NCBI GenBank assembly: GCA_900548355.1
Contig: URKR01000001.1
Location: 162,771 to 226,770, forward strand
Reading direction: 5' to 3'
Source: an uncultured Oscillospiraceae bacterium
GTDB lineage: Bacteria > Bacillota > Clostridia > Oscillospirales > Ruminococcaceae
Length of the DNA stretch: 64,000 bases
The position numbers were made by a program, and so were the translations under genes. The notes under the pieces were generated by a model that worked only from the letters and a program-made list of their open reading frames with translations, was not told where the DNA came from and searched no databases. This document shows, piece after piece, positions 43,351 through 51,202 of the stretch. How positions within the stretch are numbered: position 1 is the first letter of the stretch; each line of letters begins with the position of its first letter.

Positions 43351-44211
43351 TTAGGGATTCGGGGCATCTGTCGGGGCAGGCGGCACATCATACGTTTCTA
43401 GAAAGCTATGGCGAATCCCTTTGGACTTATACCCTGGTACTGTATCAAGGCAGACGGCATGAAGACTTGCGAAGACGTTATCTTCAATCTGGGGATTGGT
43501 CTTTTGCAATTCCTGCAAAAGGCATTTGACCTCCTGCCGCTTGGAAACACCGGGTTCGTCGCTGCGGGCGGTCAGCTTACAGGCGCATTGCAGAAAATTC
43601 AGCCCATGGTAGCGCGCCCATGCGATAATATCCCGCTCCTTGATGCAGTACAGCGGCCGGATCAACTCCATACCGGGGAAATTTTTGCTGTGTAGTTTGG
43701 GCGGCATACCTTGCAGCTGCGCGCCGTAGAACATACTCATTATCGCTGTCTCAATCACATCGTTGAGATGATGGCCCAGCGCAATCTTGTTGCAGCCAAG
43801 GCTTTGCGCCTGCTTGTAAAGGTGACCGCGCCGCATTCTGGCACACAGATAACAGGGATTGCGATCGGTGTTGTAGGCGGCGGTGAAGACATCCGTCTCA
43901 AACACCGTGATAGGGATCGCAAGCCTGGCCGCGTTTTCCTCTATCTGATGGCGGTTGGCCGGGGTGTAACCGGGGTCCATGACAAGAAACGTCAGATCAA
44001 ACGGCACTTCGCTGTGGCGGTGCAGTTCCTGCATCAGCTTGGCAAGCAGCATGGAGTCTTTCCCGCCTGAAATGCAGACCGCAATGCGGTCGCCCGCCCG
44101 AACAAGTTCATAGCGCTTGACTGCAGCCACAAACGGGTTCCATAACTGTTTGCGATATTTTTTGATCAGGCTGCGTTCAACGGATTCGCAAAAGCTCAAT
44201 TCACGGGGCAC
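43351..44211 (-). CDS. TtcA-like tRNA thiolation ATPase (PP-loop family)
   Basis: The 286-residue protein has the PP-loop CISGGKDSM (about residue 49), a CYLCARMRRG iron-sulphur pair near residue 120, GHHLNDVIETAIM and a later conserved Cys (FLQCACKL). These features fit TtcA, which makes 2-thiocytidine at tRNA position 32 with an [4Fe-4S] cluster. The Firmicutes homologue may have another tRNA target. It overlaps tcdA by 11 bases, so two tRNA-modification genes are paired. Confidence 0.85.
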   Translation of the reverse strand: MPRELSFCESVERSLIKKYRKQLWNPFVAAVKRYELVRAGDRIAVCISGGKDSMLLAKLMQELHRHSEVPFDLTFLVMDPGYTPANRHQIEENAARLAIPITVFETDVFTAAYNTDRNPCYLCARMRRGHLYKQAQSLGCNKIALGHHLNDVIETAIMSMFYGAQLQGMPPKLHSKNFPGMELIRPLYCIKERDIIAWARYHGLNFLQCACKLTARSDEPGVSKRQEVKCLLQELQKTNPQIEDNVFASLHAVCLDTVPGYKSKGIRHSFLETYDVPPAPTDAPNP

Positions 44212-44962
44212 GGCGCTTCTCCTTCCCTTTGCGCGGACAGCCTGCCAGGTCGCGTACCACCTCGCCAGCCAGGATCAGGCCGGCGACTGAGGGCACAAAT
44301 GCATTGGAGCCGGGGCTGCGCCGGGTGGAACCGGTACGCGCAGTGTCCAGTTCACCGGCGCTTTCGACGATGCCGGTACGGGGGTCTTCCTTGGAATAAA
44401 CCACCTTGAGAGACTGTACGCCGCGCTTGCGGCAAAGTGCGCGCATCGCACGCGCCAACGGACAAATCGAAGTTTCATAGAGGTCAGCCACCTCGAACGC
44501 AGTCGGATCGAGCTTGTTGCCCGCCCCCATTGCGCTGATAATCGGCACGCCGGCCGCCTGGGCGCGCACCGCAAGTTCCACCTTCGCGCTGACTGTGTCA
44601 ATCGCATCGATCACATAGTCATACTGCGCAAAATCAAACAGTTCCGCCGTATCCGCCGAAAAGAAAACTTTATGCGGACACACAACAGCGGCCGGGTTGA
44701 TGGCGGCAATCCGCGCCGCAAACGCTTCCACTTTATATTGTCCCATCGTCTCATGTGTCGCGATGATCTGCCGGTTCAAGTTGGTCAGGCATACTTTGTC
44801 ATCGTCAATCAAATCAAGCGCGCCGATCCCGCTGCGCGCCAGCGCCTCGACCGCGTAACCGCCGACGCCGCCAACCCCAAACACAGCAACGCGGGCATGG
44901 AACAGACGTTCCATGCCCTGCGTGCCAAACATCGCCCGTGTGCGTGCAAACTGATCCGCCAT
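44201..44962 (-). CDS. tcdA: tRNA threonylcarbamoyladenosine dehydratase
   Basis: This ThiF/MoeB-type ATPase of 253 residues cyclises t6A37 of tRNA to ct6A. It has the nucleotide-binding GVGGVGGYAVEALARSGIGALDLIDDD (about residues 28-54), an NRQI motif, VIDAIDTVSAKVELA and the C-terminal conserved GSNAFVPSVAGLILAGEVV. ATG 44962 follows GAAAGGGGAAGG. It is translated with the ttcA-like gene. Confidence 0.92.
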   Translation of the reverse strand: MADQFARTRAMFGTQGMERLFHARVAVFGVGGVGGYAVEALARSGIGALDLIDDDKVCLTNLNRQIIATHETMGQYKVEAFAARIAAINPAAVVCPHKVFFSADTAELFDFAQYDYVIDAIDTVSAKVELAVRAQAAGVPIISAMGAGNKLDPTAFEVADLYETSICPLARAMRALCRKRGVQSLKVVYSKEDPRTGIVESAGELDTARTGSTRRSPGSNAFVPSVAGLILAGEVVRDLAGCPRKGKEKRRAP

Positions 44963-45035
44963 GCAAGCCTTCCCCTTTCTGCTGGTGAAGGAATTGTACC
45001 ATGTGGCGGGCCAGAGTGTCAAGGCGGCCGCTATC

Positions 45036-45143
45036 TCATCGCCTTTTCTTTCCGGCGGTCTTACTTGCCAGTTTCCTGGCCAGCCGGCGGATGGTCAGAA
45101 CCACAACAAGAACCAGGGCGGATATGCCCAGCGCACCCAACAC
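45036..45143 (-). CDS. 35-residue single-helix membrane peptide, end of the feo operon
   Basis: This small gene starts with GTG 45143, preceded by AGGAGG six bases upstream, one of the best SDs in the region. The product has a hydrophobic helix LGISALVLVVVLTI (residues 6-19) and then a very basic tail (RRLARKLASKTAGKKRR). It begins 35 bases after the DtxR-family regulator gene and ends before tcdA. I do not recognise the family. The SD, the clean helix-plus-basic-tail design and the feo context speak for a real small membrane protein. Confidence 0.6.
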   Translation of the reverse strand: MLGALGISALVLVVVLTIRRLARKLASKTAGKKRR

Positions 45144-45178
45144 TGCGTTCCTCCTCTGTTTTCGTTATACTGGCTGTG

Positions 45179-45583
45179 TCAACCTTTCGTTTCTGCCAGT
45201 TCGGCGGACGGTTCTTCGTCAAACAGCGCAAGGTATTGCCGACGATATGCATCATCCGGCAGTACAGCCGCCATCGCGAGTGCCGCCGCCTGGCGCTGTT
45301 CAGCATTAACGGTAAAACCAAAATCCGGAAACTGTTCTTCAATGGTCTGAATCAGGGCGGCGTAATAGCGAACCGTAAACACCCCGCGGTCTGTCAGATA
45401 GATTTTACCATACCTCTCTTTGACGATCAGGCCGCGGCGCATCAGCGCATCCAGCACACGCACCACGGATGGCTTGGTTACCCCCAGCGCGCGCGCCACC
45501 TCCATCGACGATACATCCATTTTTGTCTGCGCAATCTCATAGATTGTAAACAGATACCGCAGGTTTGCATCCGTCAAGGACAT
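45179..45583 (-). CDS. DtxR-family metal-dependent regulator in the feo operon
   Basis: The 134-residue protein has an N-terminal winged helix typical of DtxR/MntR (SLTDANLRYLFTIYEIAQ..SSMEVARALGVTKPSVVRVLDALMRRGLIVKERYG). The metal-binding and dimer domain that follows is short and atypical, with few obvious His/Glu ligands. There is no SH3-like domain. I chose ATG 45583 after AAAGAGG. It lies 132 bases after the FeoB-associated gene on the same strand and is probably cotranscribed, so it may modulate its own operon. It may respond to something other than free Fe(II). Confidence 0.75.
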   Translation of the reverse strand: MSLTDANLRYLFTIYEIAQTKMDVSSMEVARALGVTKPSVVRVLDALMRRGLIVKERYGKIYLTDRGVFTVRYYAALIQTIEEQFPDFGFTVNAEQRQAAALAMAAVLPDDAYRRQYLALFDEEPSAELAETKG

Positions 45584-45715
45584 AACAGACCGCCTCTTTC
45601 CATATATCCACCATTCCTGCCCACGCATGCCCGAACCAAGCAGCATGGCGTTGCGAGCCAGGTCCTAACGCTCGCGCCTCACTGCCCTGCCCGCGGCTAT
45701 TGTGCCGGAACGAAA

Positions 45716-45898
45716 TCATTTCTTTTGCGGATGACACAGCGAGCTGCCCGGGCACCCGCCGCAGGCGCCGCCGCACGAGCAGGAGTGTTTGCCGGCTTTA
45801 TGGTTCCGGAATCCGCGGTATATGACCATACCCACAATGCCAAACACAATCGCTGCGCCGATGATGGTGGGCAGCATCTCAACAAACATAGCCAGCAT
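45716..45898 (-). CDS. FeoB-associated Cys-rich membrane protein
   Basis: The 60-residue product has one membrane helix (about residues 8-29) and a short cysteine-rich tail SCSCGGACGGCPGSSLCH that could bind iron. The family is encoded next to feoB in many Firmicutes and may play the role of FeoC. AAAGGAG lies seven bases in front of ATG 45898. It begins 33 bases after the feoB stop. Confidence 0.88.
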   Translation of the reverse strand: MLAMFVEMLPTIIGAAIVFGIVGMVIYRGFRNHKAGKHSCSCGGACGGCPGSSLCHPQKK

Positions 45899-45931
45899 AT
45901 GGCAGCTCCTTTCAGAAAAGCAGAGGGTGAT

Positions 45932-48112
45932 TTACTTGGAATTCACAAGTTTGCGTGTATCCAGGCGAACGTGCGTTTCATCATATTTGTTGGGACGGAC
46001 AAGCAGATAAAGGGCAAATGCCAGCACCGCGATGGCAACAACCGAGCCGAGGCCGAAGGTTACCTCTCCCGTAAACAACCCGCCGATCTGATACACAACA
46101 AGCGAGGTGCAGTATGCCAGCAGGCACATATACCCGATGGCGATGGCGGTCCACTTGCCGTTGTTCATCTCGCGCTTGATCGCACCCATGGCGGCAAAGC
46201 ACGGAGCGCAGAGCAGGTTGAAAATCATGCAGCTGTAAGCGCTGAGCGGGGTGAAATCGGCCGCGATATTCGCCCAAATCTCGTCACCGGTCTCAGCCAC
46301 TTCCGCAAAGCCATACAAGACGCCAAGGGTGCCAACAAAGTTTTCCTTGGCAATCAGGCCGGTGAAGGAGGCCACAGTCGGCTGCCAGGTGCCAAAGCCA
46401 AGCGGGGCAAAGAGGAACGAAATTGCACCGCCGATGCCGGCCAGAAGGCTTGTATTGTTATCCGGTACCATACCAAACTTCCCGTCGGTAAAGCCAAAGC
46501 CCTGCAGGAACCACAGCACAACGGTGGAGGCGAGGATGACGGTACCGGCGCGCTTGATGAAGGACCAGCCGCGTTCCCAAGTGGCGCGCAGAACGTTGCC
46601 CCAGGCCGGGATATGGTAAGCGGGAAGCTCCATGACAAACGGAGCGGGATCTCCGGCAAACAGCTTCGTTTTCTTTAAAATAATGCCTGAAACAATGATA
46701 GCCGCCACGCCGATGAAATAGGCCGAAACCGAAACCAGCGCACTGCCGCCGAACAAGGCGCCGGCAAACAGGCCGATGATCGGCATTTTGGCGCTGCACG
46801 GAATAAAGCAGGTTGTCATGATGGTCATGCGGCGGTCACGCTCATTTTCGATCGTACGGGACGCCATAACACCGGGCACGCCGCAGCCGGTGCCGACCAG
46901 CATGGGGATGAAGCTCTTGCCCGAAAGCCCGAACTTGCGGAAAACACGGTCCATGATAAAGGCGATGCGGGACATATAGCCGACATCTTCCAGGATCGAA
47001 AGGAGGAAGAAGAGTACCAGCATCTGCGGCACAAAGCCAAGCACCGCACCCACACCGGCCACAATGCCGTCAACCACAAGACCGGTCAGCCACGGTGCGC
47101 AGCCTACGCTTTCCATAAATCCCTGGATAGCCGGCGGTACGACTTCACCGAACAGAACGTCGTTGGTCCAGTCGGTGGCCATGGTGCCAATCGAAACAGG
47201 CAGGCTGCCCATGGCAATCGCATAAATCAGGAACATTACCGCAGCAAAGATCGGCAGCGCTGCCACCCGGTTGGTCACAATCCTGTCAATTTTGTCCGAG
47301 GCTGTCATGTTATCGGCACGGGCTTTCTTGTGAACCGCAGCGGTAACTACCTTGTTGATGTAGGCATAACGCTGGTTGGTAATGATGCTTTCGGCGTCAT
47401 CATCCATTTCCTTTTCGCAGTCAGCAATGTGGCCCTCAATATGATCCATCACTGCTTTGCCAAGGCCCAGTTCCTGCTGAACCTTTTCGTCACGCTCGAA
47501 CAGCTTGACAGCATACCAACGCAGGAAACGGCCATCCACATTGCCCTGAACGCTTTCCTCAATATGGGCGATGGCATGCTCCACGCTGCCGGTGAAGACA
47601 TGCGGCAGGTCACCGGCCTTGCCGGCTTTAGCCGCTGCAACCGCCATTTCGGCGGCTTTCAAAGAGCCTTCCCCTTTCAACGCGCTGATCTCAACCGCTT
47701 GGCAGCCAAGCTGCTTGCTCAATTTGGCAAGGTCAATCTTATCGCCGTTTTTACGCACGAGGTCGATCATATTCACGGCCATCACCACAGGGATGCCAAG
47801 TTCGATCAGCTGGGTGGTCAGATACAGGTTGCGCTCAATGTTGGTGCCGTCAATGATGTTGAGGATTGCGTCCGGCTTTTCGGTAACAAGGTATTCCCGG
47901 GAAACAACCTCTTCAAGCGTATAGGGTGAAAGTGAGTAAATGCCGGGAAGGTCCTGGATGATCACATCCTTGTTGCCTTTCAGCCGGCCCTCTTTTTTCT
48001 CCACCGTGACGCCGGGCCAGTTGCCGACGTACTGGTTTGAACCGGTCAGATCATTAAACAGGGTGGTTTTACCGCTATTTGGGTTGCCTGCCAGTGCGAT
48101 TTTGATTGCCAT
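45932..48112 (-). CDS. feoB: Ferrous iron transport protein B
   Basis: FeoB takes up Fe(II) across the cytoplasmic membrane. The 726-residue protein has a cytosolic G domain (G1 GNPNSGKTT, G3 DLPG, G4 NMID, residues 1-165), a helical guanine-dissociation-inhibitor region, and a polytopic membrane part with two Gate motifs (SYLEDVGYMSR-like LLSILEDVGYMSRIAF and the later LIAKENFVGTLGVLYG). A GTTAG-N6-CTAAC box lies 32 bases before its start, between it and feoA. Confidence 0.97.
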   Translation of the reverse strand: MAIKIALAGNPNSGKTTLFNDLTGSNQYVGNWPGVTVEKKEGRLKGNKDVIIQDLPGIYSLSPYTLEEVVSREYLVTEKPDAILNIIDGTNIERNLYLTTQLIELGIPVVMAVNMIDLVRKNGDKIDLAKLSKQLGCQAVEISALKGEGSLKAAEMAVAAAKAGKAGDLPHVFTGSVEHAIAHIEESVQGNVDGRFLRWYAVKLFERDEKVQQELGLGKAVMDHIEGHIADCEKEMDDDAESIITNQRYAYINKVVTAAVHKKARADNMTASDKIDRIVTNRVAALPIFAAVMFLIYAIAMGSLPVSIGTMATDWTNDVLFGEVVPPAIQGFMESVGCAPWLTGLVVDGIVAGVGAVLGFVPQMLVLFFLLSILEDVGYMSRIAFIMDRVFRKFGLSGKSFIPMLVGTGCGVPGVMASRTIENERDRRMTIMTTCFIPCSAKMPIIGLFAGALFGGSALVSVSAYFIGVAAIIVSGIILKKTKLFAGDPAPFVMELPAYHIPAWGNVLRATWERGWSFIKRAGTVILASTVVLWFLQGFGFTDGKFGMVPDNNTSLLAGIGGAISFLFAPLGFGTWQPTVASFTGLIAKENFVGTLGVLYGFAEVAETGDEIWANIAADFTPLSAYSCMIFNLLCAPCFAAMGAIKREMNNGKWTAIAIGYMCLLAYCTSLVVYQIGGLFTGEVTFGLGSVVAIAVLAFALYLLVRPNKYDETHVRLDTRKLVNSK

Positions 48113-48143
48113 CTATATACCCCTTTTCTTCGCTTTGCAGAAA

Positions 48144-48159
48144 GTTAGCTTTAGCTAAC
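48144..48159. promoter_or_regulatory. DtxR-type operator box A, upstream of feoB
   Basis: GTTAG-CTTTAG-CTAAC lies inside a larger palindrome with nine-base arms AAAGTTAGC/GCTAACTTT (48141-48162). It lies between feoA and feoB. Confidence 0.75.
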
Positions 48160-48195
48160 TTTTCGGCGTGAAATCAGGCGGCTTTGAAACCGCCT

Positions 48196-48417
48196 TCAAA
48201 CCAGTTCAATCATCTCGGCATCCGCCTTGCGAACACTGAGCTCGTAGCCGCGGATATTGAGCTCCATGGGATCCCCCAGCGGCGCCACTTTGCGCACATA
48301 AACCTGCACGCCCTTGGTCAGTCCCATATCCATAATGCGGCGGCGCACCGGCCCTTCGCCGTGCACCTTTGCCACGGTAACGGTTTCCCCTACCTTGGCG
48401 TCTTTCAAAGTTTTCAT
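48196..48417 (-). CDS. feoA: Ferrous iron transport protein A (second copy)
   Basis: This 73-residue SH3-like protein has KVGETVTVAKVHGEGPVRRRIMDMGLTKGVQVYVRKVAPLGDPMELNIRGYELSVRK, the standard FeoA pattern. ATG 48417 has AAGGAGGAGG upstream. FeoA binds FeoB and modulates transport. Its sequence is much closer to standard FeoA than that of the copy upstream. Confidence 0.95.
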   Translation of the reverse strand: MKTLKDAKVGETVTVAKVHGEGPVRRRIMDMGLTKGVQVYVRKVAPLGDPMELNIRGYELSVRKADAEMIELV

Positions 48418-48479
48418 GCTGAAATCCTCCTCCTTGAATATTGCAGCAAGCACCCGCGTTTCGCCGTGGAAAGCTTGCG

Positions 48480-48695
48480 TCAGCCGACCAGGATTCGATT
48501 GGCCATTGTACGGTCCAGCGCAATCCGGCTTTCTTTGACCTGTACAATCAAATTGCCCGCAATTTCGCTGACAACCGAAACTTCCGCATCCATCACAAAG
48601 CCCAGCTCGGCCAGATGCTGACGCACCTCGTCACGCCCGGTAACCTTTTGTATGGTATGCAGTTCGCCTGGTTTCGCCATTGTGAGCGGCATCAT
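48480..48695 (-). CDS. feoA: Ferrous iron transport protein A (first copy)
   Basis: This 71-residue FeoA domain (VRQHLAELGFVMDAEVSVVSEIAGNLIVQVKESRIALDRTMANRILV) lacks the Arg-rich RRRIMDMG motif of the second copy. Two-FeoA operons are common in Clostridia. The start is ATG 48695 or the next ATG (48692), after GAAGGTGA. First gene of the feo operon, with boxes B and C in its leader. Confidence 0.92.
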   Translation of the reverse strand: MMPLTMAKPGELHTIQKVTGRDEVRQHLAELGFVMDAEVSVVSEIAGNLIVQVKESRIALDRTMANRILVG

Positions 48696-48717
48696 GCTGT
48701 CACCTTCTTCCGCAAAT

Positions 48718-48733
48718 GTTAGCTAAACCTAAC
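48718..48733. promoter_or_regulatory. DtxR-type operator box B, feoA leader
   Basis: GTTAG-CTAAAC-CTAAC, about 25 bases before the feoA start. Confidence 0.75.
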
Positions 48734-48753
48734 TTTATGCCGTGAAGCAAGCG

Positions 48754-48769
48754 GTTAGAATCTGCTAAC
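48754..48769. promoter_or_regulatory. DtxR-type operator box C, feoA transcription start region
   Basis: GTTAG-AATCTG-CTAAC inside a ten-base-arm palindrome (48749-48774) just downstream of the predicted start site of the feo operon. Confidence 0.75.
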
Positions 48770-48784
48770 CGCTTGAACACTTGA

Positions 48785-48813
48785 AGTGTACCACCATCAC
48801 CTGGGAATGTCAA
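48785..48813 (-). promoter_or_regulatory. Sigma-A promoter of the feo operon
   Basis: On the minus strand, TTGACA (48813-48808), a 17-base spacer and TACACT (48790-48785). Boxes B and C lie downstream of it. Confidence 0.7.
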
Positions 48814-48822
48814 TACTTTCAC

Positions 48823-48851
48823 TTGCATTTTGGGTTAGTTTGTGCTAATCT
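48823..48851 (+). promoter_or_regulatory. Sigma-A promoter of the divergent DtxR-family gene, overlapped by box D
   Basis: TTGCAT (48823-48828), a 17-base spacer and TAATCT (48846-48851). Box D, GTTAG-TTTGTG-CTAAT (48834-48849), overlaps the spacer and -10, which predicts autoregulation. Confidence 0.65.
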
Positions 48852-48884
48852 TTAGACATACCCCAACAAAGCGAGGAATTTTTT

Positions 48885-49262
48885 ATGAAGATTCACCAAT
48901 CCGCCGAAGATTATCTGGAAAAAATTTTGATGATCCGCGAACGAAAAGGCGAAGTTCATTCCATTGATATTGCCAACGAATTGGGCTTTTCGAAACCGAG
49001 CGTCAGCGTCGCCATGAAAAACCTGCGCCAGGCCGGCTATATTTCAATGGACGGCAACGGCGCAATCACGTTGGAACCGCCCGGCTATGAGATTGCCAGC
49101 CGCATTTACCAGCGCCACAAACTTCTGACCCGTATTTTGGCCGCGCTCGGGGTTGACGAGGAAACAGCGGCGCAAGACGCCTGCAAAATCGAACATGACT
49201 TGAGCCCAGAAACCTTCGAAAAGCTCCGAGCCTATGCAGAAGCGCATCTGCCGCCGGAATAA
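48885..49262 (+). CDS. DtxR-family metal-dependent transcriptional regulator (MntR/IdeR-like)
   Basis: The 125-residue protein has a DtxR-type winged helix (QSAEDYLEKILMIRERKGEVHSIDIANELGFSKPSVSVAMKNLRQAGYI) and the dimerisation and metal-binding domain (RHKLLTRILAALGVDEETAAQDACKIEHDLSPETFEKL). Ligand residues sit in RHKLL and DACKIEHDLS, as in MntR and DtxR. The SH3-like third domain of DtxR is missing, as in MntR. It is divergent from feo, its promoter carries box D, and it is the best candidate for binding all six GTTAG-N6-CTAAC boxes. Confidence 0.92.
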   Translation: MKIHQSAEDYLEKILMIRERKGEVHSIDIANELGFSKPSVSVAMKNLRQAGYISMDGNGAITLEPPGYEIASRIYQRHKLLTRILAALGVDEETAAQDACKIEHDLSPETFEKLRAYAEAHLPPE

Positions 49263-49275
49263 GCCTTCCCATGCA

Positions 49276-49309
49276 AAAACCCGCTGCCGAGTTGCAGCGG
49301 GTTTTTACA
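49276..49309. terminator. Bidirectional intrinsic terminator
   Basis: A 13-bp stem AAAAACCCGCTGC / GCAGCGGGTTTTT lies between the convergent DtxR-family and DUF3737 genes. Confidence 0.85.
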
Positions 49310-49322
49310 AAACATCTGTGTT

Positions 49323-50195
49323 TCAGGCGCAGACCGGGTTCCCGGGCTCAGTCCCGTCCGGTGCCACAAGAACTTCCCCGTGTGCGTTCGGATCATCACG
49401 GATGATCTGCCCCACAGCAGGTACCCGGATATGACCCGATGCAGGGTTCTTGATGCTGAGCACCGGCGTAGTGACTTCCGCCTCCACATCGGACTTTTCA
49501 AAACTGAGATCGGTATCGATCATCTCACAGTTGATGAGCCGCAGATTCTTGCAGTAGCAGAATGGCTGCGTACCAATGATCTTACAGTTGACCAGGGTCA
49601 GGCCGTCGGAATACCAGGCCAGATATTCCCCTTTGACAACACTGTTGCTGACAGTGACATTTTTTGCATGCCAAAAGGCATCCTTTGTATCAAAACGGCA
49701 GTTCTCAAACAAGGCGTCTTCAATGTACTGGAAGGAATACTTACCCTTGAACTCGACATCATCAAACCGCAGATGGGTTGAGCGCATCATAAAATATTCG
49801 CTTTGTGCCGTACAATGCCGCATTGAGATGCCGCGCACCGACCAGCCGAATTCAGGCGATACGATATCGCAGGTTTCCATCACAACATCGGCGCACTCCC
49901 GCAGAGCTTTAATGCCGTGCAAGCGGGTATCGGCAATCGTGATATCCTGCGAATACCACAGCGCCGCACGGCAAAGTTCCGTCATCTCACTGCTGCGGAT
50001 GGTCAGGTGCGTATCATGCCAAAACGGATATCTCAGGTTGCAAAAGACATGGTCCGCCACAATGTTGCGGCTTTCTTTCAGCGCGCTTTCGCCGTCAGCC
50101 GGCCCATCAAACGCAGAATCTTTCACCATCAGGTCCTGGCTGCCATACAGCGCACGTTCTTGGTCAAATTTTTGGTTTTCAATCACTTGCATCAT
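49323..50195 (-). CDS. DUF3737 family protein (right-handed beta-helix)
   Basis: This 290-residue protein is built from short repeats with CxxR/ExCxI spacing (METCDIVS, LFENCRFDT, LVNCKIIGT, LINCEMIDT). That fits a right-handed beta-helix of the DUF3737 family, seen in gut Firmicutes. There is no signal peptide, so it is probably cytoplasmic. ATG 50195, with AAAGGA upstream, is followed at once by a second ATG. The function is unknown. It is monocistronic. Confidence 0.8.
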   Translation of the reverse strand: MMQVIENQKFDQERALYGSQDLMVKDSAFDGPADGESALKESRNIVADHVFCNLRYPFWHDTHLTIRSSEMTELCRAALWYSQDITIADTRLHGIKALRECADVVMETCDIVSPEFGWSVRGISMRHCTAQSEYFMMRSTHLRFDDVEFKGKYSFQYIEDALFENCRFDTKDAFWHAKNVTVSNSVVKGEYLAWYSDGLTLVNCKIIGTQPFCYCKNLRLINCEMIDTDLSFEKSDVEAEVTTPVLSIKNPASGHIRVPAVGQIIRDDPNAHGEVLVAPDGTEPGNPVCA

Positions 50196-50331
50196 ACATA
50201 TTCCTTTGCTTTCTGTCATTCCAAACATTTCCCTCCGGCGCCACGCTGCCAAAGAACCACGAGCGCCGTAGGCTTCCCCTATGGTTCTATTATACTTTCT
50301 CTGTCAAGCGCCCGTTGCTTGCGAAGATACC

Positions 50332-50411
50332 AAAAACAGGCCCGTGCCATAGCGTTCGTCCGCTGTCAGGCTTTTCAGCCAGCCGGCAACGCAGGCAGAG
50401 GCCTGTTTTTG
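50332..50411 (-). terminator. Branched terminator-like hairpin after the sortase gene
   Basis: Arms CAAAAACAGGCC (50332-50343) and GGCCTGTTTTTG (50400-50411) pair perfectly around a 56-base loop that contains a smaller hairpin (GGCTTTTCAGCC). The loop is unusually long for a simple terminator. Confidence 0.5.
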
Positions 50412-50440
50412 TTGCAGTCGTACTTTCTGCGAGGGCGCTT

Positions 50441-51202
50441 TTATGATTCCCGATAGGCGTGCACCACATACCGCTCAAGGCCGCTTCCATACGAAGTCAG
50501 ACAGGTTGACAGCGTCAGCACCTGCGCGCCGGAGGGAACTTCCACACCTGTATTATACTCGGATATTGTGGAGAGCCGCTGCAGAAAAGCATCATACTCT
50601 TCCCCCGCCGTGCGGTTGGTATCGTAAAGATCCTCCATATCTGTCGCTGTATGGCAAGAGAAGATGCGATAGGTCTGCGTTTCATCGGGTGTGTAGAGAG
50701 TGAAAGTAGGGTTCTGCAGATAGAACTCTCCGTCACGGTAGTTGAGCAACCCGCTGAACATGGAACCCGTATGCAGGTTGTGACCATAGATCACACGATA
50801 AATATCGCCCTCCTGCCCGGATGCGCCAAAGAAGAGACAGCCTTCGGGGGAGTCACTGCCATCAAATCCTTTGTGCAGATACGTTTCGTTATCCGTTGCC
50901 TGCACAACCGGCAGAGAAATATCGATTCCCGGCATGACAAGCCAGGCTGCGGTATCGGGGTTTATCGCCTGCAGCGATGCAAAATCAACGCCGTTCTCCG
51001 CCGACACTTCATTTTGCCCTGTCGCAGCCACCGCAAGCTGCTGCAAACCGGCATAATACCAGCTGCTTTTGGCATACTGGTACCACGAATAGCCAAAAGC
51101 GCCCAAAAAGGCCAGGCCGGCCAGCAGCAGCGCCACGCTCAGTACCAGCCACCCGCGGGACGGCCGTTTGAGAAGGTGTGTGCTTTTTCGATAGTTGCTC
51201 AT
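50441..51202 (-). CDS. Class B sortase
   Basis: The 253-residue sortase has one N-terminal membrane helix (about residues 19-41). The catalytic His is in VIYGHNLHTGSMF, the Cys in LTLSTC and the Arg in GLERYVVHA. The spacing and the TLSTC motif mark class B. It overlaps the surface-protein gene by four bases (ATGA), so it is the dedicated sortase for that protein, or builds a fibre from it. Confidence 0.93.
   Translation of the reverse strand: MSNYRKSTHLLKRPSRGWLVLSVALLLAGLAFLGAFGYSWYQYAKSSWYYAGLQQLAVAATGQNEVSAENGVDFASLQAINPDTAAWLVMPGIDISLPVVQATDNETYLHKGFDGSDSPEGCLFFGASGQEGDIYRVIYGHNLHTGSMFSGLLNYRDGEFYLQNPTFTLYTPDETQTYRIFSCHTATDMEDLYDTNRTAGEEYDAFLQRLSTISEYNTGVEVPSGAQVLTLSTCLTSYGSGLERYVVHAYRES

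Noticed and set aside
44672..46678. 668-codon frame on the plus strand, antisense to tcdA, the regulator and feoB.
   Set aside because: A GC-rich antisense frame over well-identified genes. The translated product has no domain and alternates Gln/His/Arg runs.
48749..48774. Box C as an intrinsic terminator.
   Set aside because: The stem has no T-run on either side and its core fits the six-copy operator exactly.
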